Source of the DNA: Paracoccaceae bacterium
GTDB taxonomy: Bacteria; Pseudomonadota; Alphaproteobacteria; Rhodobacterales; Rhodobacteraceae
Direction of reading: 5' to 3'
NCBI GenBank assembly: GCA_027030435.1
Contig: JALVEX010000293.1
Coordinates: 1-26,007, forward strand
Length of the DNA: 26,007 nucleotides
Under the pieces are notes generated by a model, which was not told the origin of the DNA, ran no database searches, and was given only the letters and a program-made list of their open reading frames with translations. Made by a program: the position numbers and the translations under genes. Shown here one piece after another: positions 15,263 to 22,441 of this stretch (position 1 is its first letter; each line of letters starts with the position of its first letter).

Positions 15263-16018
15263 TCAGGTCAGGAGTGTGCCCTTGCAATAGGCATCGGCTT
15301 CGCCGGAGGCGGGGGCGCGGAAAAAGGTGGCGGCCGGGGTATGCTCGCAGATCCGCCCCTTGTGGAGAAAGAGAACATCATCGGCGATGCGCCGGGCCTG
15401 ATGAAGATCATGGGTGACAAGCAGTATCCGCGCGCCCTCTCCCGCCACCTTGCGCACCAGCGCCTCGAAGGCGGCGGTGGCGGCCGGGTCGAGGCTTGCC
15501 GTCGGTTCGTCAAGCAGCAGGAGCACCGGATCCCCCACCAGCGCGCGGGCCATGGCGAGGCGTTGCTGTTCGCCGCCCGAAAGCGCCCTGGCTGGGCTTT
15601 CGGCGCAATGGGTGAGATCGGCTTCCACGAGGAGGCGGGCCAGAATGCCGGTGCGCTCGCGGCGCGGGATGCGGGCGATGGCGAGCGCGTGCAGCAGATT
15701 GGCACGCACGCTCCGGCGCAGCAGCACGGGCTTCTGGAACACCATCCCGATCGGCCCCCGGAAATCGGGTGAAAAGCGGATCGTGCCGCTGTCGGGCCTT
15801 ATCAGCCCGCCGATGAGGCGCAAAAGCAGGCTCTTGCCGGCGCCGTTCGGCCCGAGGAGAACGGTGATGCCGGGATCACGGCCGAGTTCGAAACTGACCG
15901 CATCGAGAAGGCTGCGCCCGCCGCGCCTGTAGCCGAGCGCATCGACAGAGATCAGGAAGCCGGCCCCCGCTTTCTGCGAGTCTTTCGGCTTCAGGGGGAG
16001 GACATTGCTCTCAGGCAT
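15263..16018 (-). CDS. tupC: Tungstate ABC transporter, ATP-binding protein
   Basis: A 251-residue ABC ATPase that powers tungstate uptake. Walker A GPNGAGKS (56-63), the Q-loop in GMVFQKPVLL, signature LSGGEQQRLAMARAL, Walker B VLLLLDEPTASLD and the H-loop VTHDLHQA are all intact. A single ATPase domain with no regulatory C-terminal extension, as expected for TupC (ModC carries an extra molybdate-binding domain). The start at 16018 lies eight bases inside the tupB end, so translation is probably coupled. tupA follows 25 bases later. Confidence 0.93.
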   Translation of the reverse strand: MPESNVLPLKPKDSQKAGAGFLISVDALGYRRGGRSLLDAVSFELGRDPGITVLLGPNGAGKSLLLRLIGGLIRPDSGTIRFSPDFRGPIGMVFQKPVLLRRSVRANLLHALAIARIPRRERTGILARLLVEADLTHCAESPARALSGGEQQRLAMARALVGDPVLLLLDEPTASLDPAATAAFEALVRKVAGEGARILLVTHDLHQARRIADDVLFLHKGRICEHTPAATFFRAPASGEADAYCKGTLLT

Positions 16019-16673
16019 GTGCGGCCCTTTCCAGCCGGCTGCGCAGGAAATGGAGCGCGAGATTGATGGCAAAGGAGAGGGCGAGAAGGATCAGGCCGAG
16101 CGATACCGCGAGCCGGAGGTTGCCCTTGGAGGTTTCGAGCGCGATGGCCGTGGTCATCACACGGGTGGCGTGATTGATGTTGCCGCCGACGATCATCACC
16201 GCGCCGATTTCGGAAAGCGCGCGGCCGAGCCCGGCGAGGATCGCGGTGATGAGGGCGTGGCGCGCCTCGCGGATCAGGGTCAGGATCGTCTGCCAGCGGC
16301 TGGCACGCATGGCGCGCAGCATTTCATCATATTCACGATGGAGATCGGCGAAGATCTGGTGGGAAAAGGAGGCGATGATCGGGGTAACGAGGATCGTCTG
16401 GGCGATGATCATTGCCGTGGGCGTATAGAGAAGCTGCAGGATGCCGAGCGGCCCGGAGCGGGAAAGCAGCAGGTAAAGCCCGAGCCCGACGACCACGGGC
16501 GGCAGACCCATCAGAGCATTGACCAGAACAATCAGCGCGGTGCGCCCCGGGAATCGGCCGATCGCGAGAAGCGCGCCAAGAGGAATGCCGATCAGCGCAG
16601 CAAGCATCACCGCCACGAGCGAAACCTCGAGCGACAAGGCAACGATTTCCAGCAGTTGGCTGTAGAAAAGCAT
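16011..16673 (-). CDS. tupB: Tungstate ABC transporter, permease
   Basis: A 220-residue inner-membrane permease with about five to six helices. The EAA-type cytoplasmic loop, RASRWQTILTLIREARHALI, and the ARHALITAILAGLGRALSEIG stretch are typical for contacting TupC. The frame is open to 16817. ATGs at 16679 and 16673 are two codons apart; 16673 is chosen because AAGGA lies six bases before it. First gene of tupBCA, so its promoter should lie in the 310-base region to the right. Confidence 0.92.
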   Translation of the reverse strand: MLFYSQLLEIVALSLEVSLVAVMLAALIGIPLGALLAIGRFPGRTALIVLVNALMGLPPVVVGLGLYLLLSRSGPLGILQLLYTPTAMIIAQTILVTPIIASFSHQIFADLHREYDEMLRAMRASRWQTILTLIREARHALITAILAGLGRALSEIGAVMIVGGNINHATRVMTTAIALETSKGNLRLAVSLGLILLALSFAINLALHFLRSRLERAAHA

Positions 16674-16983
16674 TCCCATTCCTTCTTGCCGAAAGGGTAT
16701 TCCCGGCCATTCGTCGAGGCAAGGGGCAATCGCATGGAGAAGGCCACAGCGCGATTGAACTGGATAAGGATTCGCGTGATGGAGGAAGAATGCCGGCGGT
16801 GTAATAAACTTGAACACCAGTTAAAATCTTGAATTGCGTTTTGTCGCAAAAGATTCAAGTATGTAGGTTATTCGGTATCCGTGCTGTCATGGCGCGTGAA
16901 CTGATATGCAAGCATGATGCACGAAGTGACATGATGTAAAACATGAATGGTGTATGAAACACCGCAATCCTGATGGGGGAACC
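16674..16983. promoter_or_regulatory. Divergent intergenic region between tup and the polyamine transporter genes
   Basis: This 310-base stretch has no convincing gene. It is AT-rich from about 16800 to 16965, unlike the coding DNA on both sides, and must hold the promoters for tupBCA (leftward) and the polyamine-type operon (rightward). It holds the inverted repeat at 16828-16859. A small hairpin GGTGT-ATGAA-ACACC is at 16949-16963. CATGATG occurs at 16913-16919 and 16930-16936, with CATGAATG at 16942-16949. I cannot pick promoter boxes with confidence. The open frame of tupB extends into it but without a Shine-Dalgarno sequence. Confidence 0.6.
16828..16859. repeat. Inverted repeat containing TTTTGTCGCA
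   Basis: Outer arms CTTGAAT (16828-16834) and ATTCAAG (16853-16859) pair perfectly, and inner arms TGCG (16835-16838) and CGCA (16845-16848) continue the stem. A TTTTGT loop and an AAAG bulge remain. The right half is TTTTGTCGCA (16839-16848), the same 10-mer found at 5999-6008. No T-run follows, so a regulator-binding site seems more likely than a terminator. Confidence 0.45.
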
Positions 16984-18123
16984 ATGAAAGACAACAACAG
17001 AAAAATAAGCCGGCGCTCGGTCCTCAAGGGCGGTTCGGCTGTTGGTGCTGCCGCACTTGCCTCCCCGGCACTTGTGTCGAAAGCACTGGCATCTTCAGGG
17101 GAGGTCGATCTTCTCGATTGGTCGGATTACTGGCCGGAGGACATGCTCGCCGGCTTCACCAATGAAACCGGCATCAAGGTCAATTACGTCGGTGTCGGTT
17201 CCAACGAGGAAATCATCAACAAGATGAAGGCCTCCAATGGTTCCGGCTTCGATGTCATCGGTCCGACCAACAACCGCAACCTCCAGTGGGCGCCTCTGGG
17301 CCTTCTCCAGCCGTGGGACATGAGCCGCGTGCCGATTGACCGCGCCAACCCGGCAATGGCCAAGATCGGCCCCGATGCCTGGGATTTCGGCAAGGGTTCC
17401 ACCTGGATTCCGCATATCTGGGGCACCGAAGGCATGGCCTGGCGCACCGATCTCTGGGCGCCTTCCGCACCGGACGGCGTGCCGAGCTACGGGGAAATCT
17501 GGGCTGACGAAAACGCCGGCAAGACGATGATCCGCCCCCATTCCGGCATGCTCACCGCAGGCCTCTACATGGAGACGATCGGCGAACTCGAGCCGGGTTC
17601 CGTCTGGGCGGCCTATGAGAACGAGGACAACTTCCGCAAGACCTGGGGCAAGATCACCGATTGGTGCATCGCCCGCAAAGGCAACCTCAAGCTCCTGTGG
17701 AACGATGCCGACAGTCAGAAGCAGGGTCTCCTCAATGGCGGCGTCGTTGTCGGTCAGACATGGGATGGCCCGCCCCTGGCGCTGAAAACCGCCGGCGAGC
17801 CGGTGACCTACCAGGCGCCGCGCGAAGGCGCGATGGCCTGGGTGGACGGCCTGGCAATGCCGATCGGCGCGAAGAACATCGACGAGGCCTATGCGCTGGT
17901 CGAATATGCCTACCGCCCGGAAGTGGCCGGCAAGGCGATCGACAAGCACGGCTACAACTCGCCGATCCTCGGGGCCGACAAGTTCGCCAGCGAAACCTAC
18001 AAGAAGAACTTCGCCGAAGCCTATCCGGGCGATGCGCTGGCCAATCTCAATCCCTGGCCGGCCGAGCCGCCTTGGTATGCGGATCTGCGCACGGAATACG
18101 TGAACAAGTTCAAGAGCGCCTGA
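16984..18123 (+). CDS. Polyamine-type ABC transporter, substrate-binding protein (PotD-like)
   Basis: A 379-residue periplasmic binding protein of the spermidine/putrescine (PotD) family. A Tat-like signal, SRRSVLKGGSAVGAAALA (about 9-26), suggests export through Tat rather than Sec. The mature protein starts EVDLLDWSDYWPEDMLAGF, the usual PotD-type strand with the aromatic WSDY segment, and includes ASNGSGFDVIGPTNN and VVVGQTWDGPP. Natural substrate is not determined by sequence; polyamines are the best guess but other amines and organic acids occur in the family. The start at 16984 follows GATGGGGGAA; the frame opens ten codons earlier without a site. First gene of the transporter operon. 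Confidence 0.85.
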   Translation: MKDNNRKISRRSVLKGGSAVGAAALASPALVSKALASSGEVDLLDWSDYWPEDMLAGFTNETGIKVNYVGVGSNEEIINKMKASNGSGFDVIGPTNNRNLQWAPLGLLQPWDMSRVPIDRANPAMAKIGPDAWDFGKGSTWIPHIWGTEGMAWRTDLWAPSAPDGVPSYGEIWADENAGKTMIRPHSGMLTAGLYMETIGELEPGSVWAAYENEDNFRKTWGKITDWCIARKGNLKLLWNDADSQKQGLLNGGVVVGQTWDGPPLALKTAGEPVTYQAPREGAMAWVDGLAMPIGAKNIDEAYALVEYAYRPEVAGKAIDKHGYNSPILGADKFASETYKKNFAEAYPGDALANLNPWPAEPPWYADLRTEYVNKFKSA

Positions 18124-18135
18124 GCGCTTGAAAAT

Positions 18136-18164
18136 GGCCGGCTGCCCGCTCTGGGTGGCCGGCC
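18136..18164 (+). terminator. Strong hairpin after the binding-protein gene
   Basis: GGCCGGC (18136-18142) pairs with GCCGGCC (18158-18164). Inside it CCC pairs with GGG around a GCTCT loop, separated by a TG/TG mismatch. TGTTCT follows. It sits 12 bases after the potD-like stop, where an attenuator or 3' end-protecting stem is common, allowing more binding protein than ATPase and permease. Confidence 0.6.
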
Positions 18165-18246
18165 TGTTCTAATCATATGAATGACAGATGCCGATGCGGC
18201 CTGCGCAGGGAAATGCCCCGGTGCGGCTGACGGCGGGGGGAGGCCG

Positions 18247-19362
18247 ATGGCTGGTGGTGTCGGAGTCGATCTGGAGAATCTCTGGATCCGGTTTGGCGAT
18301 TTCGTTGCGGTTCGCGATGCGAACGTGAATATCAACGGCGGCGATTTCTTTTCCTTCCTCGGCCCTTCGGGTTGCGGGAAAACGACCATCCTGCGCGCCA
18401 TATCCGGCTTTCTCCAGCCCAGCGAGGGCCGGGTGCTGATCGGCGGCAATGACATGGCCGGGATCGGCCCCAACAAGCGCCCAACGGCGCTGATCTTCCA
18501 GAATCTCGCCCTGTTTCCGCTGATGAAGATCTGGGAAAACATCACCTTCTCGATGGAGGTGAAGGGGGCGAGCAGCGCCGAGCGGCGCAAGCGCGCCGAT
18601 GAGCTTCTCGAGATGATCGCGCTGGAAGGCCAGGGCGACAAGCTGCCGAGCGAGCTTTCGGGCGGGCAGAAGCAGCGCGTGGCAATCGCGCGCGCGCTTT
18701 GCGCCGAGCCCGATGTGCTTTTACTCGACGAGCCCCTCTCGGCGCTTGATCTGAAGCTGCGCCAGCACATGCGCACCGAACTGCGCGAGATTCAGCAGCG
18801 GGTGGGCATCACCTTCATCTACATCACCCACGATCAGGGCGAGGCGCTCACGATGTCAGACAACGTGGCGGTGATGCGCGCCGGGGTGATTGAGCAGATC
18901 GGCACGGGGCATGATGTCTATGATCTGCCGGCCACGCCTTTCGTGGCCTCCTTCGTGGGCGAAAACAACGTGTTTCGCGGCAGGATCCTCGAGGTGAACG
19001 GCACCGAGGCGCTGATCCGCACCAATCGCTCCGGCGATCTCCTGGCCCAGATCACGCCCGCGGCGCGCGGGGTGCTGAAACCGGGGGATGAGGCGATGAT
19101 GTTCATCCGCCCCGAGGCGCTTTCGCTGGTGGATGACGCCGGCGCGCATGAAAAGACGAGCCTCACCGCGAAGGTGGTGAACGAGGAATTCGAGGGCAAT
19201 TCCTACAGCGTATTCCTTGAAGGGGACGGCGGCAAGCGGATCAAGATGTCGCTCCCCAATGTGGGGCAGGATCGGATCGCCTCGAAGGGCGAGGATCTCA
19301 CCCTGAAATATGAACTGCGCAATGCGGTGGTGATGCCCGCCGGCGAGCTGGCGGCGGAGTAG
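18247..19362 (+). CDS. potA: Polyamine-type ABC transporter, ATP-binding protein (PotA-like)
   Basis: A 371-residue ABC ATPase. Walker A GPSGCGKTT (39-47), Q-loop LIFQNLALFP, signature LSGGQKQRVAIARAL, Walker B DVLLLDEPLSALD and the H-loop ITHDQGEALTMSD are all intact. Residues about 240-371 form the TOBE/OB regulatory domain typical of PotA and MalK (GENNVFRGRILEVNG, FIRPEALSL). The frame is open from an ATG at 18181, but no Shine-Dalgarno sequence precedes it. The ATG at 18247 lies after GGGGGGAGG and begins just before the conserved fold. The spacing there is short, so the start is moderately sure. PotB follows ten bases later. Confidence 0.9.
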   Translation: MAGGVGVDLENLWIRFGDFVAVRDANVNINGGDFFSFLGPSGCGKTTILRAISGFLQPSEGRVLIGGNDMAGIGPNKRPTALIFQNLALFPLMKIWENITFSMEVKGASSAERRKRADELLEMIALEGQGDKLPSELSGGQKQRVAIARALCAEPDVLLLDEPLSALDLKLRQHMRTELREIQQRVGITFIYITHDQGEALTMSDNVAVMRAGVIEQIGTGHDVYDLPATPFVASFVGENNVFRGRILEVNGTEALIRTNRSGDLLAQITPAARGVLKPGDEAMMFIRPEALSLVDDAGAHEKTSLTAKVVNEEFEGNSYSVFLEGDGGKRIKMSLPNVGQDRIASKGEDLTLKYELRNAVVMPAGELAAE

Positions 19363-19372
19363 GGGGAGCGCT

Positions 19373-20482
19373 ATGGGGAAAACAGTAGCTTCGAAAGCTG
19401 AAAAGCTGAGTATCTCGACCCTCCTGATATCGATAATACCTATCGTAATTATTGTATTGGTCCTTTTCGATACATTGGTTTCTGATGGTTTTTCTGCTGC
19501 AAGCTCGTTGATTGTAGGGCTGATAATACTTTGGGTTGCTGTTATTTGTGGTGTCCTCGCGACCGAATTGTTCTCGGATTTTTTCCGTACCAACGGCCGG
19601 CTGCTGGGCTCCGTCATGCTGGGGCTGGTGGCGTTCTGGATCATCGTGCTCATCCTGCTGCCGCAGCTTTCGATGCTGGATTATTCCTTCCGCTACAATC
19701 TCCCGCCGTCTGAGCAGGGCGGGCCGAAGGATGTCTATACGCTCGCCAATTACCGCCATCTGATCTATGGCGCGGGCGGGGGCGAGGGCACTTATAATAC
19801 CGTCGATCTCATGGTGTTCCTGCGCACGATCATCGCCGCCATGGCCGTTACCGTGGCCGATCTCATCCTGTGCTATCCGCTGGCCTACTATCTCGGCCAA
19901 TCGCGCGGCTCGGGCTTCGTGCGCCTTCTGGTGGTGCTTCTGATCATCCCCTACTGGATCAACGAGATCCTGCGGGCATTCGCGCTGAAGATCGTTTTCG
20001 CCGATGGCGGCATTCTCAATGCGGCGATGATGAAGCTCGGCCTCATCGATCAGCCGATCGATTTCATCCGTGCCGATGTGGCGCTCTACGCGGGCCTTGG
20101 CTATGCCTATATCCTGCTGATGCTGTTTCCCATGTATAACGCCATCGAAAGCCTTGACCGCAACCAGATCGAGGCGGCGCGCGACATGGGCGCAAGCTGG
20201 ATCCGCATCCACCGGCGCATCGTGATCCCTCACGCCAAGCCCGGCATCACCTCGGGGATGACGATGGTGTTCATGCTCTCCGCGGGCGCCCTGGCCGCGC
20301 CGCAGATCCTCGGCGGGCCGAGCAGCCTTTGGTTCACCCAGCTTGTCTATCAGTGGTTCAACGGCTCGCTTAACTGGCAGCAGGGCGCGGCCTATGCGAT
20401 CGTGCTGCTGGTGGCCTCGATCACGATCGTGCTGACCTTCATGAAGATCTTCAAGGTGAACATGGGGGATATCGGCAAATGA
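19373..20482 (+). CDS. potB: Polyamine-type ABC transporter, permease 1, with N-terminal extension (PotB-like)
   Basis: A 369-residue permease. The usual PotB fold begins near residue 77 (GSVMLGLVAFWIIVLILLPQLSMLDYSF) and contains the EAA loop (NQIEAARDMGASWIRIHRRIVIPHAKPGI). The first 75 residues add two hydrophobic helices (about 17-36 and 42-67). They are written in AT-rich codons (several ATA, GTA, TTG and AGT) unlike the rest of the gene, so codon use changes near 19590. That may mark a recently acquired extension or a slow-translation start. The stop overlaps the potC start by four bases. Confidence 0.88.
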   Translation: MGKTVASKAEKLSISTLLISIIPIVIIVLVLFDTLVSDGFSAASSLIVGLIILWVAVICGVLATELFSDFFRTNGRLLGSVMLGLVAFWIIVLILLPQLSMLDYSFRYNLPPSEQGGPKDVYTLANYRHLIYGAGGGEGTYNTVDLMVFLRTIIAAMAVTVADLILCYPLAYYLGQSRGSGFVRLLVVLLIIPYWINEILRAFALKIVFADGGILNAAMMKLGLIDQPIDFIRADVALYAGLGYAYILLMLFPMYNAIESLDRNQIEAARDMGASWIRIHRRIVIPHAKPGITSGMTMVFMLSAGALAAPQILGGPSSLWFTQLVYQWFNGSLNWQQGAAYAIVLLVASITIVLTFMKIFKVNMGDIGK

Positions 20483-21927
20483 GATCGAATATCCTGCTCT
20501 CGCGGATCGCGCTCGGCCTCTATCTGGTGATCTTCTTCACCTATCTCCTCGGCCCGCTCGTGATCATGAGCATGACGGCCTTCAACTCCAACCCGTTTCC
20601 CACCATCATCCCCTGGGATTGCTTTTCCTTCGAATGGTTTCAGGTTCTCGCGAATGACGAGCGCATCCTGCGCGCGATCCTCAACAGCGTGATCATCGGG
20701 CTTGGTACGGTGGTGCTTTCGGTGGCGATGGGGCTTGCCGCCTCGCTCATCCTCACGCAGATCTGGCCGCGCTGGCGCTCCACCTATTACACGATCATCA
20801 TCGCCCCGATCCTGATCCCGGGCGTTGTGCTCGGCATTTCAACGGTTGTGTTCTGGGATCGCCTGAGCCGCATTCTCGGCCCGGCGACGGATGGCCTTTT
20901 TCATAACGGCATCTTCCTCACCATTCTCGGCCAGTCCACCTTCATCGCCTCCTATACGATGCTGGTTTTCGTGGCGCGGCTTCAGCGCTACGATCCGGGG
21001 CTGACGGAAGCGGCGCTCGATCTCGGCGCAACCCATGTGCAGGCATTCAGGAAGATCCTGCTGCCCTTCATGCGCCCCGCGATCGCCTCGGCCGCCGTGC
21101 TGGCCTTTCTGGCGAGCTTCGAGAACTACAACACCACCACCTTCACCTTCGGGCGCTACCCGACCCTCACCATCGAGCTGGCGCAGAAGGTGCGCTACGG
21201 GATCAACCCTTCCATCTCCGCGCTTGCCTTCATCATCGTTTCGCTGACCGTTTTCGGCGCGCTGGCCACTGAGGCCTGGCGGCGGGGCAGGATCAAGGCC
21301 GAGGCCGAACGCAATGGCGAGGCCGTGGCGCAGGGCAGATCCATCCTGCCGGGCTTTCTGCGTGGCAATTGGGCGGCCGGTGCGCTGGTGCTGTTTTCCT
21401 TCGTGGTGATCACGCTGTTCTGGACGGCGCGCGTCTATAGCCCCGATCAGTGCAAGGCCGAGGTGCGTGCGGCCAAGCAGGCCGAGGCGGCCAAGCGGCG
21501 CGAAGAGCTCCTGCGCCGGCGCGCGCAGCAGCGCATGCAGCAACAGATGAAGGGGCCCGATATCTTTACCCCATCCGGCAAGCCAGCGCCCGCAGAGGGC
21601 GCGAGCACGGGCAAGCCGGCCGGTGGCAAGGTGCCCTTTGGCAGCGTGTTCGATCCGGGCAATCTCGAGGGGCAATCCGGCACCGGGGCGGCACCCGATC
21701 AGGGATCGAATGCCGCGCCTGCCGCAAAGCCCTCCCCCTTCGGCAGCGTTTTCGATCCCGGCAATCTGGCCAATCAGGCGGGGGCCGGCGCGGATGGCGA
21801 AAGCGGGGAAGCGCCCTCCGAAAAGGCGGATGAAAACGGGGGCGAAAAGCCCGCCCCTCCATTCGGCAGCGTGTTCGATCCTGGCAACCTCAAGGGTGTT
21901 GGCGGCGGCGCCGGCGAGGGCAACTGA
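20479..21927 (+). CDS. potC: Polyamine-type ABC transporter, permease 2, with C-terminal repeat tail (PotC-like)
   Basis: A 482-residue permease, far longer than the roughly 260-280 residues usual for PotC. The permease core is residues 7-270, with the EAA loop (EAALDLGATHVQAFRKILLPFMRPAI). After it comes an extra hydrophobic helix (about 296-320, WAAGALVLFSFVVITLFW). A charged segment rich in Ala, Lys, Arg and Gln (about 325-362, AAKQAEAAKRREELLRRRAQ) is coiled-coil-like. The tail is a disordered Gly/Pro/Ala region with three FGSVFDPGN copies at 387, 421 and 462. The start overlaps potB (ATGA). The whole tail is one open frame with no frameshift or stop, and its base composition matches the core. 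Confidence 0.9.
   Translation: MRSNILLSRIALGLYLVIFFTYLLGPLVIMSMTAFNSNPFPTIIPWDCFSFEWFQVLANDERILRAILNSVIIGLGTVVLSVAMGLAASLILTQIWPRWRSTYYTIIIAPILIPGVVLGISTVVFWDRLSRILGPATDGLFHNGIFLTILGQSTFIASYTMLVFVARLQRYDPGLTEAALDLGATHVQAFRKILLPFMRPAIASAAVLAFLASFENYNTTTFTFGRYPTLTIELAQKVRYGINPSISALAFIIVSLTVFGALATEAWRRGRIKAEAERNGEAVAQGRSILPGFLRGNWAAGALVLFSFVVITLFWTARVYSPDQCKAEVRAAKQAEAAKRREELLRRRAQQRMQQQMKGPDIFTPSGKPAPAEGASTGKPAGGKVPFGSVFDPGNLEGQSGTGAAPDQGSNAAPAAKPSPFGSVFDPGNLANQAGAGADGESGEAPSEKADENGGEKPAPPFGSVFDPGNLKGVGGGAGEGN
21637..21888 (+). repeat. Three FGSVFDPGN repeats in the PotC tail
   Basis: The nine-residue motif FGSVFDPGN, followed by Leu each time, is encoded at 21637-21663, 21739-21765 and 21862-21888. 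The preceding residues are also alike (VP, SP and PP). The copies differ at several third codon positions and their linkers differ in length (25 and 32 residues), so the peptide is conserved rather than the DNA. That pattern suggests selection on the protein motif. Confidence 0.9.
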
Positions 21928-21941
21928 GCCCTCTCACCGGC
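21910..21941 (+). terminator. Hairpin spanning the potC stop codon
   Basis: GAGGGC (21916-21921) pairs with GCCCTC (21928-21933) around the loop that carries the TGA stop. GCCGG (21910-21914) and CCGGC (21937-21941) extend the stem. No T-run follows. It lies between convergent genes and is a plausible operon end. Confidence 0.4.
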
Positions 21942-21964
21942 ACCCCTGCTACCGCCGCGAGCGA

Positions 21965-22366
21965 TCACTCCTCGTAGAGTGTGCCATAGCCGAGCTTTTC
22001 AAGCCCGATGGCCCAATAATCCCCCACAAGCGGGTGATCGAGCAGGTAGCGCGCGGTCGATACTTCCTGGCGCTCGCGGGCGAGGCGCAGAAGCTCGCAC
22101 CAATCCTCGGGGCCGGCATCGTCATCCCGCCCGAGCCACATCAGCGCCACCAGTTCGGCCTGCTTTTCGGGGCCGAGGCCGTCGATTTCCTCGATCACCT
22201 CTTCACGCGAGGGATCATCGCAGCCTTCCTGAAGGGTGGTGGGAAGGGGATCATCGGTGGGATTGTCGCCCGGATCCTCGATCACGGGGGCTTCATCGGC
22301 CATGAAGGTGCGCACCTTCCACACCAGCCGCTTCACGTAATCCGGTTCGATCGAAAGTTCGTCCAT
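21965..22366 (-). CDS. DUF3775 domain-containing protein
   Basis: A 133-residue acidic soluble protein. The family segment is EKQAELVALMWLGRDDDAGPEDWCELLRLARER (about 70-102), followed by STARYLLDHPLVGDYWAIGLEKLGY. The N-terminal MDELSIEPDYVKRLVWKVRTF looks helical and a central DDP-rich stretch looks disordered. There is no known function for DUF3775. The start follows AGAGGTGA at five to six bases. It reads in the same direction as mipZ and begins 75 bases after it, so the two may be cotranscribed. Confidence 0.8.
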   Translation of the reverse strand: MDELSIEPDYVKRLVWKVRTFMADEAPVIEDPGDNPTDDPLPTTLQEGCDDPSREEVIEEIDGLGPEKQAELVALMWLGRDDDAGPEDWCELLRLARERQEVSTARYLLDHPLVGDYWAIGLEKLGYGTLYEE

Positions 22367-22441
22367 CGTTTCACCTCTGTTTTCCGGTTGCCCTGAACAT
22401 AGGTGCGCAAGGCCTGCGGGAACAGGGGGAGCGGGCGAAAA

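Noticed and set aside
21574..21927. PotC tail as a frameshifted read into a neighbouring gene
   Set aside because: The frame runs through without interruption, the repeated peptide is kept in frame, and no other gene is found there.
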